Notes: generated from the letters alone by a model not told the origin. 64,000 nucleotides of DNA from Actinomucor elegans (GCA_026027325.1 JAMSLZ010000004.1:3078843-3142842); one strand, 5' to 3'. Counted from the first letter of the stretch, positions 12,204-26,242 are shown. Numbers and translations are program-made.

Positions 12204-14354
12204 GATGACTAATATAGTTTTAGAATAAAAGTAAAAAGCGAAGCAAAAAAAAAAAGTTTTCTGGAACCTTTTGCTAGCATTTAAACAATTGAAACTCATC
12301 TCTGAAGGATAGCCTATGATGCCACCCGCAAACAATAGAAAAAAAATACTACATGTACTTGGGCACTTGTGTAGTCCTAATTATTGGATATGAACAAAGT
12401 AATTAATGCATAAACTAAACAAGTTAAGGCCTTCAAAGAACACCAATAAGTACATGTTAGTAGTCAATCGATTGAAAGAACTATATAGATATTTGCTCCA
12501 ACGTTATTTGCGTAAGCGTATAAACTAGAAAGTATTATGCTATACACTATTTTCGGATTAAATTTTGTGCACTATGAACAAAAACATTCGTACATTATTA
12601 GGAAAGCATTTCCTACGATTTCCGCTCGTTTATTTGAAAATACAACGTTAAAAAAAGCTACTTGCTTGACCAGAGATACAAATGATAATCATATGGCCAG
12701 TATGGACTATCTTAAGTAATTACTCAAGGAGTGTATTCGACCTGAATATAATATAATTTTAACATAATTCCAAACACTACACAGTTGAAAAAAGGTATAT
12801 TGTAATAGACTTTATTTATACATACTCAATGCCATACACGTATATGCGCAACAATAGCCATGTTTATGTCTTTCCGTAAGATGAACTCGATACTATAATA
12901 GCGTTGATTACTGTAGTAGAACCTACTCGAGGCATCGGATTCGGCAAGCTTCTTGTAAAACATGGCTTCTGGACATATTTGATTGACAAATTTAGAATGA
13001 GCTGATACTGCTCATCCTGCTAACATTTGAGTCTTGAGACATTCAAAATAGTTCCAAATCCGCAGCCTCATAGAAGCCAAGCAAATTCTCGATTTCTCTG
13101 ACATGGCTTGTTGAGATATTTATATCATTTCATTGATTATTGTAAACATCAATATTCACTTTTACCTTTGGAAATAGATGTACAAATTAAAACTGCTGAC
13201 AAGCCATTTGTAGTAGATGGAGGTGCTTGTCTAAATATAATTTCTACTATCCATTCCATTCTCTTGAATATTACAATACCTTTGGGATTCCAATGCGTTA
13301 TTGTTGCGCCTGCTGTTACACCTACAAAAAGGAGTGGTAATAAAAATTCCGATTTGGTTATCGTCAGGTCATACAAATACACAGCCTTAATAAAATGAGG
13401 CGACCCGGCAAGCTCAGCACTTTCTGTTTATGAATATATATTCCATTTACTGTTCATCATTCTTACTTTCATTATATCCAATGTAAGTTATTATTATCCT
13501 ATTAGTTGCTCACTACTAGTGACTAACTTTTATTCTTTTTTATTATGTATCACTTTTTGTGCGAATTGTTTTTTTATTTATTATGCAAAAGTTTATCAGA
13601 ATAAAGTGTTACTATACACATCATTCGACACACAGTTAAATTTAGTTTTTTTTTTTTATGTATACAACAATTAGATATAGGGCAAATATTTTTATTGTTA
13701 CTGATAACGTATTTATTAAGCTGATACTGATCAAAGGCATCAACAGAAGCAAACGACCATTACATACTACGGATATGAATTACTAATTCAATGTGGCATT
13801 ATATATGCAGAGATTGGCAAAACCTGCTCATCAATAAATCCAGATTATGTGAAAATATGTAATTTACAGGTTAACTATTGATGGATATAATAATATATTA
13901 ATTGGAATGCAGTGGAGAAACAGCAGTTGTAATAGATTTAATGGCTTATCTGAGTATATACTATTTATTAGATGCGACATTAAATTGAAATCCTTCGAGA
14001 AATGTAAAGATGTTAAAAATGGCCCGTTTTCAGAAAATGCTCTTTATAGTCTAAATTTTCAAAAATTGCATTTTCATGAAGTGCAAAGACGGTACTATTA
14101 AGTCATGATAAAAAAAAATATCAAATAAATTTGTTTTATAATCAAGCTCTAGAAGGCATCTAAATATATATAAATCACTATAGAGCAATTACATTATATG
14201 ATTGTTCAAGACTGTACTCAAAGTTTATGTATTGTTCATACGTGTGTAAATTTAAGAATATAGATATATGTATAGGATAAATTCTTCGCCATAATTGTTA
14301 CTTTTGGTAAGGATATACACAGCAATTCCTGTTGGAACAATAGAGCTTAAATAT
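12204..14354. other. Intergenic region, possibly with decayed coding remnants
   Basis: About 2.1 kb, AT-rich. A minus-strand reading between about 13010 and 12795 is open for some 65 codons and contains FYKKLAESDASSRFYYSNQR followed by an aliphatic stretch. Just upstream, another frame reads VREIENLLGFYEAADLELF. This looks like a frameshifted old coding sequence, perhaps from a mobile element. Frames at 13108-13398 (+) and 13149-13382 (-) overlap each other and are not convincing. I recognise no functional gene. Confidence 0.4.
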
Positions 14355-15437
14355 TTACTCAATTTTGAGTTTTTCTTCGGTTACAGGTTTCTTGCCTACA
14401 GTGCCGCCAGTAGTAGGAAGTCCCAAAAAAGCCTTTGAGCTGTCGAAGATGAGCCATTGTAATGCAGTCAAGGTACCAATCATAACGATACGAGGCCCTA
14501 AGCCTACCCACAGGCCCTTCCATCCTAACTTCTTGATCACGTCCATTGCACCCGTTTTCTTTTCACCAGCTGCTGCCTTGGGTAAATTGTTCAACTTGGA
14601 TACAAGTACATCAGCAGGATGTGAAACAATAGCACAGAAAATACCAGCGATATAACCTCCTACGAAGCTAACACCTAACTGCTGCAATTTGTTGTATTCG
14701 TTCTTGGGTTTAGTCAAAAATGTCTTGTACAGTAATTCTACAGTTTTTTCAAACGAAGCAAACTTGACCATAGTATAAGGTACTTGACGTCCCCACAGTG
14801 GTACGAGCCCTTTATAGAAGCCATTAAAGCCCTCTGTAGCCAGAATCTTTTTAAATCCTTCGCTGGTCGTCTTTGCAAAAGGTGGTATCGAAGTTTGCAT
14901 TCTGACTTTAAGTGCTTCCATAGGGCATAGAAAGACATCAGCAATGAATTCAGCTGAGGCAGAAGCACCAAGAAATACGAGTGTACGGTACTTGTGGGCA
15001 TTCTCTTCGCCTACCATTTTCGAGTATTTGTATTTGAAGATTTCATAGAAGCCGTATTTGCCAGCACCTTGTAATGAATATCCGATGGCAGTTGGTCCCA
15101 CACCTGTCCAAACACCACGGAAGCCTTCTTGTTTAGCAATGGTTTTCCAACCTTGAAATACGTTTGAATAAAGCCCGGGTCTCACCTAGATACCAGAATT
15201 TTTGTAAGCATTTGCCCAACTTCTGGATGGTTTCCTAGTTATATTTTACCTGATTACGACACTTGACTAAATCCAAAGGTGTAACAAGTGAATGGGTTGG
15301 TCTAAGAGCAAGGACATGGTTAATGATACATAATATCTTGTTTGTATCTTTAAAAATGCATACCCACAGGCAAGAATGCCGCCCACAGTGCAAGCTAAAA
15401 AGTATTTTGAAGAGTATAGTTCAATGTGTTCAGGCAT
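14355..15437 (-). CDS. Mitochondrial phosphate carrier (Mir1/SLC25A3 type)
   Basis: Inner-membrane carrier that imports phosphate with protons for ATP synthesis. Three exons: 15437-15364, 15301-15250 and 15185-14355, 318 residues. The protein starts MPEHIELYSSKYFLACTVGG and has three carrier repeats. Their signature motifs are PLDLVKCR (first), PMEALKVRMQ (second) and PADVLVSKL (third). GPTHSLVTPLDLVKCRNQV and QGAGKYGFYEIFKYKYS are typical of phosphate carriers rather than other SLC25 members. There is no obvious cleavable presequence, as is usual for fungal Mir1/Pic2. The basic tail ends EEKLKIE. Mir1 and Pic2 cannot be separated by eye. Confidence 0.92.
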
Positions 15438-16742
15438 ATTGCGATAAAAAGATAAAAATCTGTAAAGAAAAGAAAAAACGAAAACTGGTACCTTTTATAT
15501 AGTTAAACAAAAGTATGCATGATCTCATGGGTTTTAGTTTAATGATATAGCCTGAACATTTCTTGGACGCCGCGATTAAATTTACCCCACCGGTCATCCC
15601 GCGTGAATTCTGGCTAAATTACTTTACCAGGCTTATTTAATGATGATGCAACAGGAACTAAATAAAGAAATTGCTTAGGTTTCATGCCGAGATAAAGTTC
15701 TACTTGGAAGATACGCCTGTCTTATCTCTGAAAAATGTTAAAATAAGCTTAATGATAAGTAGCAATATCTATTTTTTTTTTCGAACGGAATTGTATATAT
15801 AATGTATGTACGTTCGAAAGTGTTTCGATAATGTTGACCGTTTAATAAATTTTTGTAAAAACTAACATATAAAATAACTGTTTTAATCCAGTTACTGGGT
15901 AGATATACAGCCGGATTAAGAAACAACCAGCCAGAGCTGCGCTAGTACCCTTCTGTCAAATCCTAGTTTAATGCTACAGTTTTTAAGAGAATGGTATCGA
16001 GTCATATCACTTAATTCAGGTTTAATCTCTCAGTAACAACAGCCAAAAGAGATTTTAATCTAGGTAGAAGATTATTACACATTCAATCCTGCAGAAATGG
16101 CTGCGACAGATTAAATACTAATCTCCGACAGCCAGTAAAAGCCATTCAATCATTTTAAAATATGCCTGGAGACAACCTTGGGATTGATTTGATTCAGCAG
16201 AGCCAATATATTTTTCTCAGTAAAATAGATAGTATTTTTGAAACATAATTGTAATACAACTATAATTTAAGCATACCGAGGTATATAAAAATATCTTTTT
16301 TATAATTTTTTGTATATCTAGTATTCAACTATTTAACATAAAACAAAAAACAGAAATGATGATATTAGCGCCTACTTTGATATAGAGTTACATAGTAATT
16401 TTATATCATGCGATATAAAATTAAATTGCGTATAGATTTTTTTAAATAAAGTTGGTGCATATTTCGAAATATTCTTTATTCAACTTTCGCGTTAAAGTGC
16501 TAAAGAGCATTTATCGATCTAATATGACCATTCAAATGTATACTATACTGAGTCCCTCTAATCTTCAACCTCCAATCACAATCACGCATAAGGATATCTG
16601 CTGTGGCTTTTTCAAAATGAGACTGCTTTTCCGATTTTTTTCGAAACTGAGATTGGCATGTCCAAAGTAAAAGACGTAAAGCAATCAAAACCTTTTTTTT
16701 TTCAGTAGATTTTTCTTCACTTGGAAAGGCCTTTATTCTAAT
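15438..16742. other. Intergenic region upstream of the Pol I subunit gene
   Basis: About 1.3 kb, AT-rich, separating two divergent genes. I see no RNA gene and no protein-like frame. A short inverted match (CGAACG near 15781 with CGTTCG near 15810) could form a small hairpin but has no clear meaning. Confidence 0.5.
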
Positions 16743-19700
16743 ATGAACATTTCGGTTCCTATTGGTACAGAGGTTGACTCTGTATCTTTCTCGTTCTATG
16801 AGCCTAGTGAAATTAGAAAGATTTCTGTCAAGCAAATTGTGAATCCCGTTCTTTTTGACACTTTAGGCCACCCTACTAAAGGTGGTCTTTACGATCCTGC
16901 TCTCGGTCCTTACCAAAAGACGCAAATGTAAATGGCTAAATAGCATATTTGCGTAATAAAGAGATATAGTATACTTATTGCTCTTATACATAGTTGTGCC
17001 ACTTGTTCTCAAGATCACTTTAACTGTCCTGGCCACTATGGTCATATTGAAGTGCCTATTCCTGCGTACAACCCAATGTTTTTCGATAACCTTTATGCTA
17101 TTCTTCGTTCCAAGTGTGTATACTGTGATCATTTCCGTATTTCTCGAGCTGTGGTATGTTGAGCTAGATTTACACGGGTCCGAATCCATTACTGACATAG
17201 TTTTTCGGTCTATCATAGATGAAGAGACTTACAGCTCAAATGAAGTTATTACAGCATGGTATGGTCCGTGAGGCTCAGTCTTTGGATGAAGTGTATTTCG
17301 ATAACAAAAAGGCCAAGAACTCCAAGAACTCCAAGAACGAGGATGAAGAAACCCTCGAAGATAAAATGGAAGAAGCCAGTCTTTTATTGTCCAGCGCTGA
17401 AGAATACATTGATTATATCGACAATTTCGTAAAGACTTCTTTAGCTGATGAAGAAGCTCGTAAATACTCAGCAAAGGATTATAAGGTTACTGTGATTAAC
17501 GATGTCCGTAAGAAAGTTATGGCCGATTTCATGAGGCTTTGTGTTCACACCAAGAAATGTCTCAACTGTCAAGGCATCTCTCCACCCGTCCGTCGCGATG
17601 GTGCCGCCAAATTTTTCCAACTTGCTTTAAGCAAGAAGGAACAAGCTCATATGGATCGTTTAAAGGACAGCATTGGGCTTACTGATGAAGTCAAGGGTTT
17701 CAATAGCAGTGGTCAACGCTTCTTGACACCTTACGAAGTCCGTAAGCATATCCAAGCTTTATTTGAGAAGGAAGGTGAGGCTACCACGTTACTGTTTGGT
17801 GCTCGTGATCCTCGTACTCCATCCTTCATTAAAAAGGCTACATATCATATGTTCTTTATTGAGACACTTGCTGTTGCTCCTACTCGTTTCCGTCCTCCTT
17901 CGGTAATGGGTGATAAGATCTTTGAATCTCCACAGAACGAACTATTATCTGCTATTCTCAAGGGCAGTCATCTTGTCCGTGATTTCTCTGAAGATCTCCA
18001 AAAAGCCTCTGAAGAAGAACCTGTCGATAAGAACAAGGTCGAGCGTGTTCGTAATAACTTTGTTGAATCTATTATCAACCTTCAACACGCCGTCAACTCT
18101 TTCATCGATTCTACCAAGAACCCTACCCAACTTGCTCAAGGCAAGACTTTACCCCCAGGTATCCGTCAAGCTTTAGAAAAGAAGGAAGGTTTATTCAGAA
18201 AGCACATGATGGGTAAGCGTGTCAACTATGCTGCTCGTTCCGTTATTTCACCAGATCCTTTCATTGAAACATCTGAAATCGGTATCCCGCCTGTCTTTGC
18301 CACCAAGTTGACATACCCTGAACCTGTTACGCCTCACAACATCAAGGAAATGAGACAAGCTGTTATCAACGGTCCTAACAAGTGGCCTGGTGCTACTCAC
18401 GTCCAAAATGAAGATCAATCCATTGATGTCCTTGCTGATTTGAGCATCGAGTCCCGTATTGCTCTTGCCAATTCTCTTTTGGCACCTCAAAGCTCTCATA
18501 CTGCTCAAACCGGTAATAACCCTTATCCTACGCGTACTCAAACTGTGAACAAGAAGGTCTTGCGTCATCTTCGTAATGGTGATATGCTCTTATTGAATCG
18601 TCAACCTACTCTTCACAAACCTTCTATCATGGCCCATAAGGCACGTATTTTGCCTGGAGAAAAGACCATTCGTATGCACTATGCCAATTGTAACACCTAT
18701 AACGCTGATTTTGATGGTGATGAGATGAATATTCACTTTCCTCAAAATGAAGTTGCTCGTGCTGAAGCCTCTTTCATCGCCAACACTGATAACCAATACT
18801 TGGTCCCTACCAGTGGTGACCCTCTTCGTGGTCTTATTCAAGATAGTGTCGATTCTGGTGTATGGATGACTTCTCGTGATACTTTCTTTACTAAAGAAGA
18901 ATACCATCAACTTCTTTATGGTTCTCTTCGTCCTGAAATCGATGCTACTGGCGGTGGCAAGATTCAAACTTTGCCTCCTACTATTTTCAAGCCTCAACCT
19001 ATGTGGACTGGTAAGCAAGTAATCTCTACTATTCTCAAGAACTTAACTTGGGGTAAGGCTCAACTCAACATGACTTCCAAAAGTAAGGTTCCTGCCAAGT
19101 TCTGGGGCCCTAATGCTAAGGATGAAGAGATTGTTAATGTCATGGAAGGTGAATTATTGCACGGTATCTTGGATAAATCCCAGTTTGGTGCTTCTTCCTT
19201 TGGTCTTGTCCACTCTGTCTACGAAATCTATGGCCCTGAGTCTGCCGGTATGCTTTTGAGTATCTTGGGTCGTCTCTTCATCAAGTTTATTCAACATCAC
19301 GGTTTCACCTGTCGTATGGATGATTTGATCTTGACCAAGGCTGGTGACAAGTGGCGTAGAGATTTGATCGATGGTGGCAAAGAACTTGGTACTGAAGCTC
19401 ATTTAGAGTTCCTCGGTTTGTCCGAAACAGCCAAGAACTCTAGCCCTGATGTTCTTGCTAAAGAATTTAAGCTTCGTATGAACGAAGTCATCCGTGATGA
19501 TAACAAGTTGGCTGGTCTTGATAATGCCATGAAGGCCAAGGTTAACAAGTTGACTTCTTCTATTACTCAAACATGTCTTCCTAATGGTCTTGTACGTCCT
19601 TTCCCCAAAAATGACATGCAAATGATGACTGTTTCCGGTGCTAAAGGTTCCAACGTCAATGCTACTCAGATTTCATGTTTGCTTGGTCAACAAGAATTGG

Positions 19701-21907
19701 AAGGTCGTCGTGTCCCTCTTATGGTTTCTGGTAGATCACTTCCTTCTTTCCGTCCTTTCGATACCAGTGCTCGTGCTGGTGGTTTCGTTACTGGTCGTTT
19801 CTTGACTGGTATCCGTCCCCAAGAATACTATTTCCATTGTATGGCTGGTCGTGAAGGTTTAATTGATACTGCTGTCAAGACTTCTCGTTCTGGTTACCTG
19901 CAACGTTGTTTGATCAAGCATCTTGAAGGTTTGCGTGTCCATTATGATCACACTGTACGTGATTCTGATGGTTCCGTCTTGCAATTCCACTATGGTGAAG
20001 ATTCCTTGGATGTTATTAAGGCCAAGCACATCAACCAGTTCAGTTTCTCTGCTCATAACTTTGAGGCTCTCTCTCAAAAATACAATCCTAAGGCTGCTTT
20101 GGAATCCCTTGAGACCAAGAAGGGTGAAGATTACGCCAAGAAGGCTCTCAAGAAGCCCAACAAGTACGATCCTGCCTTGTCTGTTTACAACCCTGGTACT
20201 CATCTTGGTGTCGTTTCTGAACGTTTCGCTATAGCTATGAAGGATTATATGGACAAGAACCCTGATAGTATGCCTTTTGAAAAAGATGCTGAAGTGCCAA
20301 AGAATACTGCCCGCTATGCTGGTTTGACCAAGAGCAAGTTCAAGGCCTTGATGAACTTGAAGTATCTTCATAGTTTGGTTGAAGCTGGTGAATCCGTCGG
20401 TCTTTTGGCTGCACAATCTGTTGGTGAACCTTCTACTCAGATGACCTTGAATACTTTCCATTTTGCTGGTTATGGTGCTGCTAACGTCACATTGGGTATT
20501 CCTCGTCTTCGTGAAATTATTATGACTGCTGCTCGTAAGATCAAGACTCCTACTATGCTGTTGCCACTTCGCGCTGAAACCTCTCCCAAGAAGGCTTCTC
20601 AATTCTGTAAGGCTGCTTCTAGATTGACTTTAGCTCAACTTGTAGATGATGTATCTGTGTCAGAAAAGACTACTGCCAAGACTGCTGAAAACAACTACCG
20701 TAGATCTAAGACATACTCTATTCGTCTTAATTTGTTCAACGAAAGTGAATATAACGAAGAATATCGCGTTTCTGCCAGCAGAGTTAAGGATGTTTTGTCT
20801 TCTACTTTCCTGAGGGATTTAGAAGAGTTGATCCGTAAGGATATCAGAGATACTAAGAAGGTCGAGGATATTAGTAAAGCTTACAAGATAAGTGGCCCTG
20901 ACGACGATAACTTTAATGAAAACCTCGGTGAAGCTGCTGCTCGTGACGGTTACGATTCTGATGCCGCTAACGAAGGTGATGCTAAGGCTGCTCGTACTTC
21001 TGCTCAAAACAAGCAACAAGCTACTTATGACGAACCTGAAGATGATGAAATGGTTGCTGATGAAGAAGATAAATCACTTGAAGATGAAGAAGCCGAGTTT
21101 GAAGAAGCTGTCTTGGCTGGTGCTGACGATGATGAGGAAGCTCCTAAGCGATCCTCTCGTAAGGCTGGTAGTATGGAACAAAACGCTGTTGAGAAGAGCA
21201 AATACGTCAAGAAGTTTGTCTTTGATGATGTGAATGGTTCTTACTGTCAAATCGATATGGAGTTCCCTGCTGATACCAAGAAGATTTTGATGGTTGGTTT
21301 GGTTGAAGAATCTTGTGCTCGTGTTGTTGTGCACGAAATCAAGGGCATTCAAACCTGTTTCGAGTATGTCAACCCTACCGAAAATGATACCTCCAAGCGT
21401 CTTCAAACTGAAGGTGTCAACTTGAGAGGCATGTGGCCTTTCGCTGACTTGATCGATGTTAACTATATTGATACCAACGATATCGGTGCTATCTTGAACA
21501 CATATGGTGTTGAAGCCGCTAGAAACGCAATCATTAAGGAAGTTGCTGCTGTCTTTGGTGTTTATGGTATCAAGGTCGATCGTCGTCATTTGACCGTTAT
21601 CGCTGATTACATGACATTTGAAGGTGGTTATAAGCCCTTCTCTCGTATCGGTATTGGTTCCAACGTTGCTCCTTTCCTCAAGATGAGTTTCGAGTCTACT
21701 TGTAAATTCTTAACCGAAGCTACTCTGTAAGTTTATATATTATATATATAATTGATTATTGTAATTCATATGCTAACTTTCTCTTTCTCTAGTCATGGTG
21801 ACTTTGATACTCTCGATTCGCCTTCTTCTCGTATTGTCGTTGGTCGTGTGGTTGAAGGTGGTACTGGTTCATTTGACGTTCTTCAACCTCTTACCTCTGA
21901 GGCTTAA
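16743..21907 (+). CDS. RPA190: DNA-directed RNA polymerase I largest subunit (A190)
   Basis: Catalytic subunit of nucleolar RNA polymerase I, which transcribes the rRNA precursor. Four exons: 16743-16927, 16994-17153, 17219-21726 and 21793-21907, 1,655 residues. The start SVSFSFYEPSEIRKISVKQI and LFDTLGHPTKGGLYDPALGP are Pol I-type. A Zn-binding clamp follows (CATCSQDHFNCPGHYGHIEV, then CVYC). The active-site loop NADFDGDEMNIHFPQNE carries the three metal-binding aspartates. VGEPSTQMTLNTFHFAGYGA marks the trigger-loop region. A long acidic insert near residues 1340-1430 (DEPEDDEMVADEEDKSLEDE) and the C-terminal GDFDTLDSPSSRIVVGRVVE are also typical of A190. There is no CTD heptad repeat, which excludes Rpb1. 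The last 37 codons sit in a separate small exon. Codon use is strongly biased. Confidence 0.96.
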
Positions 21908-23038
21908 TTCAATCAAAAGTAACTCTTGCTTTATCCTAACTATTCATTCACTTTTTTATATAATCACACCTCTCGCAAATACAACTCATATTAAATAAAT
22001 ATATTAAATAAAGCATTGCATATATTTTTTAGACAAATGCAACTGTATCTTATACTCAAATTACAAACTACTAATTCCGTCTTATCATATTCATTGTTGG
22101 TAAAAGATATAAAATTGAAATATAGTATAAAGACAAGGAATCACAGTCCTGGGTATACGCCATACAATTCAATAACAGCCTTTACCATAGTATGTACTTG
22201 TAAATAATAGGTTTGACAAATGCAGCAGTTTACTCTGAACTTGTCCTACTACTCAAATTCGATTTCAAATCTGGATCAACTAGAAACTCACAGATCTAGT
22301 TTGTTCAAAAGATCTTTACACCTTTGATGTACCATTTAATTCCTCACAAATTTTGTTGAACCATGAGCGTCTATCTGCAATAGTATGCTATTAAAAAGAG
22401 ACCAAAGTAGCCCCCAATTTTTCATCCTCCTTTTAATGGTTGATTTTATTTATTAAATCCTCAATAACCAATAAAGATGCGGGACACTTGAAATGCGGCG
22501 ATGAAGTGATACTGCCTTACATATCACTTTTTGATGGAAATGATGCAATGTGTACTTCGAAATATTAAAAACATAGTTATAGCATTCTCTATTACAACTC
22601 TTCTGCGTATTCGGTGATTTTTTTTTTTTTTTTGATAGAAAGCTTTCTGTAGAGCGGAACATCAGCAAGGCTGTAGTATTCTGTGCTAAAATAATTCTCA
22701 GTTAGGATACTATTTAAATAATGATAACTATAAACGAATAGTAATGATAAAAGAAGTGATATCAGTGGCTAAATCTCAACATATCATATCTACGCCCACC
22801 AGCTATAAGCAATGACAATAACATTAAACCATCTGAATTCATGCTAATAAGCATGCTCTATCCGACGTTCGTTCTCTTTAAGCTATCAATACAAACACAT
22901 CATGATTCAGTTGAAAAGAAAAGGGCTGCTCTTTAATAGTATGTATGGTTCATGTGAGTATTGATATTCTTTTTTTTTGTGCTTGTTTTACAGTCGCTTT
23001 TTTTATAAAATGTATAGTAAATGGTCTAATCATTGCTA
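21908..23038. other. Convergent intergenic region between the Pol I and SmD3 genes
   Basis: AT-rich with a 17-nt T run at 22619-22635. Short open frames (for example 22016-22207 and 22453-22668) do not look like proteins. No RNA gene seen. Confidence 0.5.
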
Positions 23039-23599
23039 TTAGAATCTAGGTGGGGGACCACCGCGACCACCTCTAAATCCACCACGTCCTCCTCTACCTC
23101 TTGCTATTAAAATGAAAGAGATCATGTTAGATTATTACATCAACCAGTACAAGATAGTGCTATTACCTTGTTGAGCACGAGCAACAGTAGCTCTGCCTCT
23201 ACCCAAACCAATGCCTCTTCCCTTGAGACCACCGGGTCCAGCGCCCTTAAACATAGGGGCATTCTTCAACATATCGGGTACAATAAAGAATCGAACATGA
23301 GATCCACGAATGTAGACTTGATCCAATTGTGAAACTCTACCATCGCGTGCAGTTACTGTAATGTCTTTTAATTGAATGTTCATGTTATCTTCAGCTATAA
23401 AACGCGAAAAAAGGATAAGTGATCACGTAAAGAAAAGAGATTGATGCGGTTATGAAGCTTGACAAGCAAACTGAATCTCGCTTCAATGTTCCTTACCTTC
23501 TAACAATTTGCCACGGTAAAGTTGGCCTGTTTTTAATTCTAAGGAAATAATATGACCTTGTGCTTCATGGAGAAGTTTGATAGGAACGCCAATAGTCAT
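23039..23599 (-). CDS. SMD3: Small nuclear ribonucleoprotein SmD3
   Basis: Core Sm protein that binds the uridine-rich Sm site of spliceosomal snRNAs in a heptameric ring. Three exons: 23599-23497, 23394-23167 and 23103-23039, 131 residues. The Sm1 motif is [20 protein letters not shown] followed by [19 protein letters not shown]. The Sm2 motif is [20 protein letters not shown]. The tail is rich in Gly and Arg ([15 protein letters not shown]), a typical substrate for arginine methylation in SmD3. The start MTIGVPIK matches the family, and the length is close to other SmD3 proteins. Confidence 0.94.
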
Positions 23600-24164
23600 G
23601 TTGTAGATTTTATATTAGTGTTGATGAACAGAGAAGGCGAAGAGAGGAAAAAATTGGGCTCAAAAGGAAAAAAATTCAAGCTGAGTGTGACGTATTCGAA
23701 CTGGCTCTGTAAAAGGAAACGTTCTTATTGGCCGAAAGAAGGTATACCTGCGTTAGGCCTGAAGGTGCAATTGAAATGAATGAGTTCATATCAGCAGCTA
23801 CGTTTGTCACAACGCTTTTACTACGCGGTGCATAGCCTTAACAACCGAGTTCCAAAAGAGAATTCACTCTAGCATCTGGACTTCCAAGATCAAGTTCCAG
23901 TCATAGTCCTTGATTAAACCAAGAGTAATAAATACATCATAGAAATTGATTTCCTTAACCAAATGATACTGACACGTGCATTACGTTTGTTTTATTATGT
24001 ACGGTTTCCAGATCGCCTGTACCTTGAACATAACTCTTCTAAGCCACCCTAATTAATGCAGCATAATTCGTGACTTCTTTTTCGAGCTTCATCGAGCTTT
24101 AAAAAATAGAAAATATCAAAAAAGTGAAAGGTCGATCGCCATTCAATAACCCTTACTAGACAAA
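23600..24164. other. Divergent promoter region between the SmD3 and RCL1 genes
   Basis: About 565 bp holding the start regions of both genes. Nothing protein-like; an ORF at 23552-23779 overlaps the SmD3 first exon in antisense and is rejected. No TATA box stands out. Confidence 0.45.
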
Positions 24165-25577
24165 ATGAGCAAGCTTTTGAAATATGAAGGTTACAATTAC
24201 CTTAGACAAAGACTTATTCTTGCTACTTTGAGTGGTAAGCCTGTTCGTATTGAAAAGATCAGATCCGATGACGAGAATCCCGGTTTGAGAGGTATATATA
24301 TATATTCTTAAACAACCTATAGCAACATTTATTCACTGTGGATTGAGTAGACTTTGAAATGAAGTTTCTTAGCTTACTAGAAAAGGTTACCAATGGTTCA
24401 GTTATTGAGATCAGTTATACAGGTATGGCTTTAATAAACTAGTACAAGCTCAAAAAAAATATTTACACGTTAGAGTGCAATAGGTACTTCTGTGCTCTAC
24501 AGACCAGGAGCTATTGAAGGTGGACGTATTCAACACGACTGTGGCACTGAAAGAAGTATTAGTTATTACTTGGAGCCAATGGTTGCACTCGCGCCTTTCT
24601 CCAAAAAGCCCTTCGTGCTGATTCTCGAAGGTATCACAACAGATCACATCGATCCCTCAGTAAGCATCTTATGTTCAAATACTAGAGCGAAGTATCTTAC
24701 GATTAAGGGTTTTTGTAGGTGGATATCATCCGTACAGTTTTATTACCTCAACTCAAAAGATATGGCGTGGATCAGAATTTAGAACTCAAGGTAAGCCTAA
24801 CACTTTAGATAGTACAACGCGCACTAATTGCGACTATGACAGATCACAAAAAGAGGTGCACCCCCATTGGGTGGTGGTGAAGTAGTTTTCTCCTGTGCTC
24901 CAATTCGTCAATTAAAACCTGTACAGTTTGTGGATGAGGGTCGAATTAAGCGTGTTCGTGGTATTGCTTATTGTACTCGTGTATCACCTCAAACAGCAAA
25001 CCGTCTAGTCGAATCTGCGCGTTCATTATTAAATAGATATATCCCGGATATTTATATTTACACAGATGTTTATAAGGGTGCCGAGAGTGGAAAGTGAGTT
25101 TGGATTATCAGAATCGAAATGAAGCTGACTTTCTTTGATAGGTCACCTGGTTTTGCTTTATCTTTAGTTGCAGAATCAAATACGGATGTCTTATTATCAG
25201 CAGAGAAGGCAGCAGAAGCAGGACAAACACCTGAAGATGTTGGTGTGATGGCATCAAAGTTATTGTTAAATGAAATTCGTAAAGGAGGTTGTATAGATAC
25301 AACAAGTCAATGGTTAAATTTGCTATTGATGATCTTGGCACCAGAAGATGTTAGTAAAATAAGAATTGGTGAACTATCTGCATTTACGTAAGTTTAGCTA
25401 CTATGTGTTTCTTTAGGTTATTAACTTTTTTGCTGTTGTATTAGTATTCAATATTTGCGTGATATTAAATCGTTCTTTGGTGTTTCGTTTAAGATTCAGC
25501 CTGACACTTCAAACGACACGATCATTATGACTTGTATGGGTATTGGCTACATTAACCAAAACAAAAAGACGACTTAG
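24165..25577 (+). CDS. RCL1: rRNA-processing cyclase-like protein Rcl1
   Basis: Rcl1 is a nucleolar factor related to RNA 3'-phosphate cyclase. It acts with Bms1 in early pre-rRNA cleavage and 40S assembly. Seven exons: 24165-24291, 24351-24422, 24484-24659, 24719-24790, 24843-25093, 25142-25387 and 25445-25577, 358 residues. Family landmarks are YNYLRQRLILATLSGKPVRI, GTSVLYRPGAIEGGRIQHDC, SISYYLEPMVALAPFSKKP, KRGAPPLGGGEVVFSCAPIR and the C-terminal SFKIQPDTSNDTIIMTCMGI. These fit the Rcl1 branch rather than true RtcA cyclases, whose catalytic histidine region I do not find. It is one of several ribosome-biogenesis genes in the window. Confidence 0.93.
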
Positions 25578-26094
25578 ATAGATACTTGTACAAAACTAAA
25601 ATAAAAATAAGTGATGCCTTACCATATATTTACACCTGAAATTAGTCGGTGTCTGACAGCAGGGATACTATACTCTTAATGCTATTTTAGTTAAGTCGAA
25701 TTTCAGTAGATGACCTAGGTCAATAATCCACTCAGTGCATTGCAGGAGAAAACATCCATAATGCCAAACAATTTTTCCCACTTCATCAATTTCATTTAGT
25801 TTAATTCAGTTTAATGCATGAACAGATATTTATGCAATTACATCTATTCATGAATCCTCTATTAATCACAATGAAACTTCATAAAAATTACGATGCAATT
25901 ACATTAAAGCTGTTTCCATGATAGACTAAAATTTGCATCAAATTCAGTAGCTTTTTTAGGATTTATGTAATTTGGCTCCTACAGAACACAGCTTAAGTTA
26001 CCATTACTTATGGCAAGTACAGTACTTATAACTAATGTACTCTAGCCAAATAATGAATCTAGTAAATGTACAACTTATTTCGAACATATACAAC

Positions 26095-26145
26095 TAATTA
26101 AGTGTGATATTTGACTGAGAGATTTATATATTTTAGATCTATTAA
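26095..26145 (+). repeat. Dispersed repeat copy
   Basis: AATTAAGTGTGATATTTGAC followed by an AGATCTATTA-type tail. It matches the family seen at 941-1000 and lies about 150 bp from a second copy in the same orientation. Confidence 0.4.
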
Positions 26146-26242
26146 TTCATATAAAATTTATGTAATGTATTATCACTGTTAGTTACAGTTTAGTCTAATA
26201 AATATTTTAATAGTTGCAATGCTTCATTCTGAACTCGTAATT

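Noticed and set aside
13108..13398. Overlapping open frames on both strands (96 and 77 codons)
   Set aside because: Neither resembles a known protein, and both cannot be real. The region is better explained by decayed coding DNA.
19859..20602. 247-codon minus-strand ORF inside the Pol I subunit gene
   Set aside because: Shadow of a strongly codon-biased exon on the opposite strand, like the other antisense frames at 17945-21589.
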